Positions 6,370 through 12,224 of a DNA stretch of 14,666 nt are shown one piece after another; the stretch's first letter is position 1; each line of letters opens with the position of its first letter. This stretch comes from an uncultured Lactobacillus sp. (GTDB lineage Bacteria; Bacillota; Bacilli; Lactobacillales; Lactobacillaceae): the NCBI GenBank assembly GCA_937916845.1, contig CALFSK010000035.1, forward strand, positions 1 through 14,666, in the 5' to 3' direction. Made by a program: the position numbers and the translations under genes. The notes below the pieces were generated by a model, which saw nothing but the letters and a program-made list of their open reading frames with translations, was not told the origin of the DNA and made no database searches.

Positions 6370-6378
6370 ATTATAACA
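6370..6378 (-). promoter_or_regulatory. Extended -10 promoter of the antitoxin RNA
   Basis: The minus strand reads TGT-TATAAT, a textbook extended -10. It is stronger than the toxin promoter by sequence, consistent with excess antisense RNA. No clear -35 is present at 16-18 bp. Confidence 0.68.
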
Positions 6379-6445
6379 TACCTAGCCAAAATTGAGAAAC
6401 AAAGTATGTATGCGCCTCTATATAGTAATGATTAGCTATTCGATT

Positions 6446-6467
6446 TAGCCTTGCATTCCAAGGGCTA
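6446..6467. repeat. Imperfect hairpin between the toxin locus and the redox operon
   Basis: TAGCCTTG (6446-6453) and CAAGGGCTA (6459-6467) pair with a one-base bulge. AT-rich sequence follows, so it may be a weak terminator backing up the toxin locus. No other feature is seen in 6380-6480. Confidence 0.35.
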
Positions 6468-6483
6468 TTATATTATTTAAATA

Positions 6484-6530
6484 AAAAACAGCCTCTAACA
6501 AGACAAGTTGATTTGTTAGGGGCTGTTTTA
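6484..6530 (-). terminator. Terminator of the redox operon
   Basis: AAACAGCCtCTAACAA (about 6487-6501) pairs with TTGTTAGgGGCTGTTT (6513-6528) around an 11-base loop. On the minus strand the stem is followed by a T run (complement of 6483-6488). It lies about 45 bp after the last gene of the operon. The plus side also carries a T run, so it is probably bidirectional. Confidence 0.85.
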
Positions 6531-6575
6531 ATAGGATTTTTAAGAAGTTATTATCACAAATAGACCCTCTTGTTG

Positions 6576-7907
6576 TTAAATTAATGTTCTAATTTTATAT
6601 GCTAAACCAGGGAAAGCCATTAGCATCTTTTCTTTCCAAACCTCTGGATCAACATCAATTGCCATAACAGGAATTAGTGAATTGATATCATCTACTGCTG
6701 TTTGGCTAATTTCAGCAGCGCCCACGAGATGATTTTGCTTGTCAAAGACTAATGATAATCGTGCGTGATCATCTGTTCCAGCATAAAGAAAGTCACCTTG
6801 AGTAATATCAATATCTTTAATTGAATAATTACTGTCTTCCTTTGCTTTATCAATACTAATTCCAGCTTGAGCGAGTTGGGGGAATGTGAACGTAACGGTT
6901 CCAATTACTGGGTACCTAAGAGGTTCAGTTGTTTTATTAGTAAGTAAGGCACTTAAGTAGTCTGCTTCAAACTGTGCCGTAGAGGTTAATGCTGGTGCGG
7001 TTTTATCAACAATATCGCCCATTGCGTAAATGTTATTTGCTGATGTGGTCAAATATTTATCAACTTTAATTCCGCGGTTGCTGTACTCTACACCAGCATT
7101 ATCAAGTTTCAATGCATTAATTTCAGGAACTCTACCACTGGCATTAATAACTTTATCAAAAGTGCCAAGGTTGCCGTTAGCTGATTGAACCTCATAGCCA
7201 GTTTGTGCTTCGGTAACAGCTGTAACATTTGTGTTAAATATAAAATTAATACCAAGTGAGTTTTTCATTTCATCAACTAACTGATGAACGTGTTGGCTGT
7301 AAAATCCCTCTAGTGGTTGGCCGGATCGAACAATAACTGTTACTTTAACCCCGGCAGCAGACAACAATGTAGCAAATTCCATACCAACGTAACCACTTCC
7401 GATAATTGCGACGTTCTTTGGAGTATCTTCGAGTTCAAAAAGGTTAGTACTAGTAAGTAGGTACTCGTGGCCAGGAATGTTAAGAGGATGCGGCTTTTTT
7501 CCGGTTGCGATTACAAAATTATCAGCAGTGATTTTTTTATTATTAACTTCAATGGTATGTTGATCAACAAATGATGCTTCACCCTTGATGGTAGTCGCAC
7601 CCAGGCCTTCATACATACTTTGCATATTATTTAGGAATGACGCCATAGCCTTATTCTTTTGCTGAATAAGTTCTTTCCAGTCAAGCTTAGCTGGTTGAGT
7701 AATTCCCTTACCTTGCAAACGCATTGAAGTTAAGGTTGCTCGTGCTGCTCCTTCTAAGAAAATCTTGGGTTCGCAGCCTTCGTTAGGGCAAATTCCGCCA
7801 AACCGATTCTTTTCAACAACCGCGATTTTCTTTCCGCTATTCTGCATTCCCAATAGGAAACGATAAACTGATGGCCCACTGCCAATAACAACGTAGTCAA
7901 ACTTCAT
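6576..7907 (-). CDS. FAD-dependent pyridine nucleotide-disulfide oxidoreductase, non-canonical
   Basis: 443 residues of the class I flavoprotein disulfide reductase family (glutathione reductase, lipoamide dehydrogenase). The redox pair is FGGICPNEGCEPK, Cys40 and Cys45, spaced CX4C as usual. The NAD(P) site GSGYVGMEFA (170-179) is followed by Arg194 after the second strand, suggesting NADPH. Two features are odd. The FAD loop reads GSGPSV rather than GxGxxG. The C-terminal HPTxxE motif that supplies the catalytic His-Glu pair is replaced by AFPGLAYK, with Phe432 where the His should be. It is therefore unlikely to be an ordinary glutathione reductase. The preferred partner may be a protein or small disulfide from this operon, such as the FrnE-like or the 42-residue protein. 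GGAGG precedes the ATG. It is the last gene of the redox operon. Confidence 0.9.
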   Translation of the reverse strand: MKFDYVVIGSGPSVYRFLLGMQNSGKKIAVVEKNRFGGICPNEGCEPKIFLEGAARATLTSMRLQGKGITQPAKLDWKELIQQKNKAMASFLNNMQSMYEGLGATTIKGEASFVDQHTIEVNNKKITADNFVIATGKKPHPLNIPGHEYLLTSTNLFELEDTPKNVAIIGSGYVGMEFATLLSAAGVKVTVIVRSGQPLEGFYSQHVHQLVDEMKNSLGINFIFNTNVTAVTEAQTGYEVQSANGNLGTFDKVINASGRVPEINALKLDNAGVEYSNRGIKVDKYLTTSANNIYAMGDIVDKTAPALTSTAQFEADYLSALLTNKTTEPLRYPVIGTVTFTFPQLAQAGISIDKAKEDSNYSIKDIDITQGDFLYAGTDDHARLSLVFDKQNHLVGAAEISQTAVDDINSLIPVMAIDVDPEVWKEKMLMAFPGLAYKIRTLI

Positions 7908-7924
7908 TTATAGCTTTCCTCCAT

Positions 7925-8053
7925 TTATTTTGTTTTCTTCTTATCCTCAGTTTGCTTTTGATGTTCAGCGATATTACAACCGTCTGGCCCACATACAGCA
8001 GCATCATTATTATCGCCAAATATTGTATTAAATTGTGGCTTATCTTCGGTCAT
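7925..8053 (-). CDS. Small 42-residue protein with CGPDGC motif
   Basis: A short gene between the FrnE-like gene and the flavoprotein gene, 12 and 17 bp from them, on the same strand. AGGAGG stands at ideal spacing before the ATG at 8053-8051. The product begins MTEDKPQFNTIFGDNN, then AAVCGPDGCNIAEH (19-32), and ends in a lysine-rich tail. Cys21 and Cys26 are spaced CX4C, the same spacing as in the reductase encoded next (CPNEGC). There is no signal peptide or membrane segment, so it is probably cytosolic. I know no named family for it. A dithiol carrier, a metal-binding peptide or a partner of the reductase are all possible. Gene reality is supported by the ribosome binding site and tight operon spacing. 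Confidence 0.78.
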   Translation of the reverse strand: MTEDKPQFNTIFGDNNDAAVCGPDGCNIAEHQKQTEDKKKTK

Positions 8054-8065
8054 CGTAAATTCCTC

Positions 8066-8713
8066 CTAATTTTCTTCTGCTTGAACGCCCTTTAAGGCTT
8101 TAACAAAGACTTCATATGGTTGAGCACCACTAATTGCATACTTATTATTGATTACAAAAAAAGGTGCAGCATGAATACCGGATTGTTGAGCCTCTGCCTC
8201 GTCATTGACCACAGCTTGATGATATTGGTTAGAATTAAGCACTTTTTCTACTTCGTCTTTAGCAAGCCCAGCTTCCATTGCCGCATTTAATAGCACATCA
8301 TGGTCAGAAATCGATTGACCATCACTAAAGTAAACTTGGTAGAAGCGTCTAATTACTCGTTCAGTCAAATCAGGATCATTTTTAGCTTCTGCGAATTTAA
8401 TAATCCGGTGCGCATCCATAGTATTTGTAGGTACTACACTGTCAAGATCCATTGGTAGACCATCGTTATGCGCCATTTGTTCGATGTAAGCCATTTGCTT
8501 TTTGGCCTGTGGCTCCATTGCCTTATTTCCCTGAGTGAAGTGATTAATGTATCCTTCATCGGTTTCCTTTGGTGTTGCAGGGTTAAGCTCGAATGATTTG
8601 AACTCTAATTCAGTTGTGTCATAAATACCAATTTCCTTCATTGCTCGTTTCATTCGGTTAGAACCGATATAACAAAAGGGGCAAGCAATGTCTGACCAAT
8701 ATTTGATTTCCAT
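8066..8713 (-). CDS. DsbA-family oxidoreductase, FrnE-like
   Basis: 215 residues of the cytosolic FrnE branch of the DsbA thioredoxin-fold family. The active site is at the N-terminus, SDIACPFCYIGSNR, Cys11 and Cys14 (CPFC). The cis-proline segment is HAAPFFVIN near the C-terminus (Pro about 184). There is no signal peptide, so it acts in the cytoplasm, unlike exported DsbA. The family exchanges protein or small-molecule disulfides, and members have been linked to oxidative stress tolerance. AGAGG precedes the ATG. TrxB is encoded 18 bp upstream and the CGPDGC protein 12 bp downstream, so the protein is likely kept reduced or oxidised by partners in the same operon. Which direction applies is not evident. 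Confidence 0.93.
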   Translation of the reverse strand: MEIKYWSDIACPFCYIGSNRMKRAMKEIGIYDTTELEFKSFELNPATPKETDEGYINHFTQGNKAMEPQAKKQMAYIEQMAHNDGLPMDLDSVVPTNTMDAHRIIKFAEAKNDPDLTERVIRRFYQVYFSDGQSISDHDVLLNAAMEAGLAKDEVEKVLNSNQYHQAVVNDEAEAQQSGIHAAPFFVINNKYAISGAQPYEVFVKALKGVQAEEN

Positions 8714-8731
8714 AAAGTAATTTTCCTCTCT

Positions 8732-9676
8732 TTAATCTTTAACCGTTTGCCGATGCTTTATGGCTTCGAAATATTCAAAGGCGTTTTGCCCAGCAATACC
8801 ACCATCGCCAACCGCAGTTGTAATTTGCCGCAGTTGCTTTTGCCGGACATCACCAATTGCATAGATTCCAGGAATTGTTGTTTCCATTTGATCGTTAGTT
8901 ATAATCCAACCAGCTTGATCGGTAATATTTAAATTATTGAAAATTTGGCTGTTTGGAAAGTTACCGACGTAAACGAAAACTCCATCAGTGTCTAGAGTTG
9001 TATCATCACCGACCTGATTGTTATGAATTTTTACTCCAGTAACATGATTTTCATCACCTAAAATCTCTGTCACACTAGTATTCCAAGTGAAATCTATCTT
9101 ATCGTTATCAAAAGCACGATTTTGTAATACCTTTTGTGCCCGTAACTGATCGCGACGATGAATGACATTAACTCCATCAGTGACATTAGCTAAGTACAAT
9201 CCTTCAGAAATTGCTGAATCACCACCGCCAACTACAGTCACGTTCTTTCCTTTAAAGAAAGAACCATCACATACTGCACAGTAAGAAACCCCTTTTCCGG
9301 AGAAATTTTCTTCACCTGGTACACCTAATTTTCGATTATTAGATCCTGTTGCAATAATTACTGCGCTTGCTACTAACTCGTCACTATCGGTTTGAATATG
9401 CTTCATTTGTTGATCATCAACGGTAACGTTTTGGACATCACCGTATACAAAATTTACTCCGGCCTTAACGGTTCCTTGATACATTTTCTCACCAAGTTCA
9501 GGCCCCTTAATTGTTGTAAAACCAGGGTAGTTTTCAATGTCATCGGTGTTGTTCATTTGTCCACCATAAATACCGCGATCAAGCATTGCTACATTTAAAT
9601 TAGCTCGTGCTGCATATAAGGCAGCGGTCATTCCACCAGGACCGGCCCCAATCACTACTACATCATATTTCCTCAT
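8732..9676 (-). CDS. trxB: Thioredoxin reductase
   Basis: 314 residues, the normal size of low-molecular-weight thioredoxin reductase, which passes electrons from NADPH through FAD to thioredoxin. The FAD loop is VVIGAGPGGMTAALYAARAN (7-26). The redox-active pair is SYCAVCDG, Cys133 and Cys136. NADPH is bound by VVGGGDSAISEG (148-159) and HRRDQLRA (173-180), whose arginines contact the 2'-phosphate. The second FAD motif, YAIGDVRQKQLRQITTAVGDG, is complete though longer than most motifs. GGAG lies before the ATG. It is probably an accessory copy next to the chromosomal one, serving the three thioredoxins encoded upstream in the same operon. Confidence 0.96.
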   Translation of the reverse strand: MRKYDVVVIGAGPGGMTAALYAARANLNVAMLDRGIYGGQMNNTDDIENYPGFTTIKGPELGEKMYQGTVKAGVNFVYGDVQNVTVDDQQMKHIQTDSDELVASAVIIATGSNNRKLGVPGEENFSGKGVSYCAVCDGSFFKGKNVTVVGGGDSAISEGLYLANVTDGVNVIHRRDQLRAQKVLQNRAFDNDKIDFTWNTSVTEILGDENHVTGVKIHNNQVGDDTTLDTDGVFVYVGNFPNSQIFNNLNITDQAGWIITNDQMETTIPGIYAIGDVRQKQLRQITTAVGDGGIAGQNAFEYFEAIKHRQTVKD

Positions 9677-9699
9677 TAAATTTCACTCCAATCTACTTA

Positions 9700-9895
9700 T
9701 TAGTCGTCACGTAACGCTAATCCCTTATCCAATGAACGATTAACAATGACTTCTTGTGCATCAATAATGGTTACCCACTATATAATCTAAATAGTCTTGG
9801 TCTTTATGGGTTTCAGTTTTCTTATTAAGGAGTCGGACATAACTTTCAGTTGCTAACGTCCCCATACCGCCAAGAATAGTAAAAAACTTCTTCAT
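9700..9895 (-). pseudogene. Remnant of an aspartate/amino-acid racemase
   Basis: The first 44 codons from the ATG at 9895 read [20 protein letters not shown], the N-terminus of Asp/Glu racemases (GGMG loop), up to [11 protein letters not shown] and a stop at 9761. A second frame, [18 protein letters not shown] to the stop at 9700, is the natural C-terminus of the same family. About 160 residues between them are deleted, with both catalytic cysteines. The start overlaps the upstream thioredoxin stop codon (TAATG), so ribosomes would still enter it. It is a scar inside the redox operon. Confidence 0.82.
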
Positions 9896-10218
9896 TAGTT
9901 AATAGTGTTGGTAATGAAATTTTCGACTTCTTCTTTAGTCTTCCGATCTTTATTGACAAGTCTTCCGATTTCTTGCCCATCTCTAAAAATAACGAAGCTT
10001 GGAATACCAAAGATATTTAGTTCTTGAGCCAATTCGGTATTCTCATCACGATCGACACTGATGAAAGTGTAATCTTTGAATTCTTGTTCAATCTCTGGTA
10101 GATGAGGCTTGATAAAGCTACAATCAGGGCACCAAGAAGCCATAAAAACTAAAATATATTTTCCATTCTTCAGTTTTTTATCAAATTCTTTTTTATTCAT
10201 TACTGATAGTTGTTCCAT
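9895..10218 (-). CDS. Thioredoxin-family protein, CPDC active site
   Basis: 107 residues with a complete thioredoxin fold. The active site is [11 protein letters not shown], Cys30 and Cys33, in the variant CPDC, and the cis-proline is Pro73 in FGIPSFVIF. The Asp between the cysteines would change the redox potential compared with CGPC or CPPC. The ATG at 10218 has AGGGGAG upstream; an internal Met7 is less likely. There is no signal peptide. It is third in the operon. The stop overlaps the start of the racemase remnant. Confidence 0.92.
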   Translation of the reverse strand: MEQLSVMNKKEFDKKLKNGKYILVFMASWCPDCSFIKPHLPEIEQEFKDYTFISVDRDENTELAQELNIFGIPSFVIFRDGQEIGRLVNKDRKTKEEVENFITNTIN

Positions 10219-10238
10219 TCAGCTTCTCCCCTCTTAAC

Positions 10239-10553
10239 CTAATTAGTATATTGAGCAAGAACGGTTTTAAGTTGGTCCTTACTGTGGAGGCCAACCAGCT
10301 TATCAACTACTTGGCCATCTTTTTTGATAATTAAGGTTGGAATAGACATAATTCCAAATGCTATTGGTGTTTTTTGATTTGCATCTACGTCTATTTTAGT
10401 AATTTTGACTTTATCGCCAATTTCTTTATCAAGTTGTTCAATAATCGGTCCTTGCATTCGACATGGAGGACACCAAGTAGCCCAAAAATCAGTTAATGTA
10501 ACACCGGTACTAGTTTCTTTCACAAAGTCTTTGTCAGTTAAGTTCTTAACCAT
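10239..10553 (-). CDS. trxA: Thioredoxin, CPPC active site
   Basis: 104 residues, the standard length for thioredoxin. The active site FWATWCPPCRMQGP has Cys28 and Cys31, and the cis-proline is Pro72 in MSIPTLIIKKDG. Residue 29 is Pro where Escherichia coli thioredoxin has Gly; CPPC is common in Firmicutes paralogues. Asp22 in LTDFWA corresponds to the buried Asp26 of the family. AAAGGAG precedes the ATG. It is 13 bp after the CAQC protein gene and 20 bp before the CPDC gene. Most likely the main dithiol donor of this operon and a substrate of the TrxB encoded downstream. Confidence 0.95.
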   Translation of the reverse strand: MVKNLTDKDFVKETSTGVTLTDFWATWCPPCRMQGPIIEQLDKEIGDKVKITKIDVDANQKTPIAFGIMSIPTLIIKKDGQVVDKLVGLHSKDQLKTVLAQYTN

Positions 10554-10566
10554 AAGAGTCGCTCCT

Positions 10567-10848
10567 TTATAGGTAATATTTAATTAAAGTTGTTAATTGT
10601 GATTGATCAATAAAACGGGTAATTTTTTCAACGATTTTTCCATCACGCAGCAAAATAGTACTGGGTGCGGAATAAACATTGTATTTTTTTGCTGGTTCTG
10701 GGTGAGCATCTGAATTCACTACCCGAACGTTTAAATATGAATTAAAGTCATGGCTAATCTTATTTATTATTGGTCGCTGCGTGTAACACTGGGCGCACCA
10801 ATTATTCTCAAAATTAATTAAGGTTAGCGTTTTATCAATAGTAGACAA
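10567..10848 (-). CDS. Thioredoxin-like protein, CAQC active site, TTG start
   Basis: 93 residues, first gene of the redox operon. The active site ENNWCAQCYTQRP has Cys18 and Cys21, and the cis-proline is Pro62 in YSAPSTILLRDG. It is shorter than usual because the N-terminal beta-alpha unit is trimmed. No ATG is available; TTG at 10848-10846 is preceded by AAAGGCGGTGA, an extended match to the 16S tail, at six bases. The CAQC motif is rare among thioredoxins and suggests a specialised partner. The rare start codon may lower expression compared with the next genes. Confidence 0.88.
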   Translation of the reverse strand: MSTIDKTLTLINFENNWCAQCYTQRPIINKISHDFNSYLNVRVVNSDAHPEPAKKYNVYSAPSTILLRDGKIVEKITRFIDQSQLTTLIKYYL

Positions 10849-10871
10849 GTTATGTCACCGCCTTTCAATTA

Positions 10872-10924
10872 TTCAATTGTTTGCTTGAATAGTTTAATAA
10901 TATCACATACTTTTTGTAAGTCAA
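10872..10924 (-). promoter_or_regulatory. Promoter and ArsR-rhodanese operator of the redox operon
   Basis: On the minus strand -35 TTGACT (10924-10919) and -10 TATTAT (10902-10897) are 16 bp apart. The element TTCAA-N8-TTGAATAGTTTA, written on the plus strand (10872-10896), directly adjoins the -10 and covers the transcription start. The same element lies in front of the regulator gene. A bound repressor would block polymerase here. Confidence 0.8.
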
Positions 10925-10929
10925 TATAA

Positions 10930-10966
10930 AAGCACGATTTAATCAATAAATGACTAAATCGTGCTT
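10930..10966 (-). terminator. Terminator of the ArsR-rhodanese gene
   Basis: AAGCACGATTTA (10930-10941) and TAAATCGTGCTT (10955-10966) pair perfectly over 12 bp with a 13-base loop. T-rich sequence follows on the minus strand. It separates the regulator's transcript from the redox operon promoter, which begins six bases further on. Confidence 0.85.
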
Positions 10967-10973
10967 AAACTGT

Positions 10974-11618
10974 TTATTCTGTTATTTTATTCCAATCATA
11001 GTAACTTGAATTTAAACTAACTGCGTCAAAACCATTTCTATTTAAGATCTGTGTGGCAATGTTGGAATTAGCACATAGTCTTCCACGGCAATAAACAATA
11101 ATTTTTTGATCTTTAGGTAATTTGGGCATTGATTCTTTTAATGTTTCCAATGGGACATTAATTGCCGATTGTATGTGGCCTGCTGCATATTCATCAGAAG
11201 GTCGTACATCAAGGACAAAGCTATTTTTGTATTCTTCTTGAGCTTGCTTTAAGGAAATGGTTTTAACGTTATCTTGAGCGTCTGATTTATCCTGAATTGT
11301 TTTCATATCTGAAAGTTCACTGTTGCCAATATCGGTTAATAGGTGCACAAAATCACTAATTTTGGGAGAACTAAGGCTATAAATAATATGATTGCCTTTT
11401 CGTTTTGTTTTAACCAGATGACTGTCCTTCAATATTTGTAGATGGCGTGAGGCGTTAGCTACACTTATTCCGACCCCGTTGGCAATAGTTTCAACTGATT
11501 TGGGTGCTTGAGTTAAAAGATCAAGAATTTCTAATCGTCGATCACTGCTTAGCCCCTTACCAATTTTAGATAGTTCTTTATATAGTCCATTTTTGTAGTT
11601 AACTGCTTGTTCAAACAT
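10974..11618 (-). CDS. ArsR-family regulator fused to a rhodanese domain
   Basis: 214 residues. Residues 1-95 form an ArsR/SmtB winged helix; the recognition helix is ISVANASRHLQILKDSHL (51-68), followed by the wing KRKGNHIIYSL. No cysteines or obvious metal ligands are in this part, so it is not a classical metal sensor. Residues about 118-212 are a rhodanese domain with LDVRPSDEYAAGHI (136-149) and the active-site loop VYCRGRLCANS (175-185). Cys177 is the persulfide-forming residue, and Cys182 is the only other cysteine of the protein. Regulation through persulfide or disulfide formation in this loop is therefore likely. AGGTGG precedes the ATG. Its own promoter region and the redox operon promoter share one operator element, which points to autorepression and control of the operon. 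Confidence 0.93.
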   Translation of the reverse strand: MFEQAVNYKNGLYKELSKIGKGLSSDRRLEILDLLTQAPKSVETIANGVGISVANASRHLQILKDSHLVKTKRKGNHIIYSLSSPKISDFVHLLTDIGNSELSDMKTIQDKSDAQDNVKTISLKQAQEEYKNSFVLDVRPSDEYAAGHIQSAINVPLETLKESMPKLPKDQKIIVYCRGRLCANSNIATQILNRNGFDAVSLNSSYYDWNKITE

Positions 11619-11632
11619 TTTCTTTCCACCTT

Positions 11633-11686
11633 TTCAACTATTGTGTTGAATAGTTTACCAGTTTTCCTATGAAATTGAAATTCAAT
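11633..11686 (-). promoter_or_regulatory. Operator region upstream of the ArsR-rhodanese gene
   Basis: TTCAA-N8-TTGAATAGTTTA (11633-11657, plus-strand reading) matches the redox operon element in all 17 outer bases while the eight inner bases differ. Within it AACTATT/AATAGTT (11636-11642, 11649-11655) is a perfect dyad. A further 13-bp palindrome, ATTGAAATTCAAT (11674-11686), carries the same half-sites. A weak extended -10, TGG-TAAACT on the minus strand, overlaps the element. Confidence 0.7.
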
Positions 11687-11753
11687 ATTATTAGTTAATA
11701 AATTAATGGGCCTTGTCTTTTTAGATTTAGGAGTCATCCTATAATTATAGTCC

Positions 11754-12218
11754 CTATTTTTTTGTATCTAGTTTCGCCTTCAAGAACTCAGCAGTTATTT
11801 GTGTTAGCGGTTCACCTATTGCTTTCTTATAATTATATCCAAGGAGTTGAAGAGTCTTCAGGGTATCTGAATTCAATAAATCAAGTACTATGTCTATAGA
11901 TTTTTCATCTTCTTGTTCTCCCGATTGGGAAAGCGGCTTAATAATTTTTAGGACTGTACTGACAGTGTTATGCAAACTTTCAATATCAGAATCACTAATC
12001 GTCACTTGTTCTAGGCGCTCTTTATAATTACGTGCAGTTAACTCTAACTTATTTTTATTATCTAACAAATCATTGACCAGCTGTTCATACTCTGTTACTT
12101 GCTTTTTTAAATCATGATTGGATTTTATTTGTGTAATTTTGTTGGTAACTTTTTCTACAGTTACTTCAGTAATTGCTTTAGCAAATGCCGTATTTAGTGT
12201 TAATAGTGTCTCATCCAT
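11754..12218 (-). CDS. Coiled-coil protein next to the Type ISP restriction gene, unknown function
   Basis: 154 residues that I cannot assign to a named family. Residues about 22-75 are rich in Lys, Glu and Gln with heptad-like leucines and are probably coiled coil. The C-terminal third (SIDIVLDLLNSDTLKTLQLLGYNYKKAIG) looks like a small helical domain. There are no cysteines, membrane segments or signal peptide. It begins six bases after the stop of the Type ISP gene and its AAGGA site lies at the end of that gene, so the two are translated from one transcript. This suggests an accessory or control role in the restriction system, for example oligomerisation or moderation of activity, but this is inference from position only. 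Confidence 0.75.
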   Translation of the reverse strand: MDETLLTLNTAFAKAITEVTVEKVTNKITQIKSNHDLKKQVTEYEQLVNDLLDNKNKLELTARNYKERLEQVTISDSDIESLHNTVSTVLKIIKPLSQSGEQEDEKSIDIVLDLLNSDTLKTLQLLGYNYKKAIGEPLTQITAEFLKAKLDTKK

Positions 12219-12224
12219 TTAAAA

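Noticed and set aside
11549..11737. 62-codon minus-strand frame overlapping the start of the ArsR-rhodanese gene
   Set aside because: It runs through the operator and promoter region of that gene, has a poor ribosome site and no recognisable product.
11739..11750. Perfect palindrome CTATAATTATAG taken as promoter or terminator
   Set aside because: Short and AT-only core, no matching -35 and no T run after it; could be chance.
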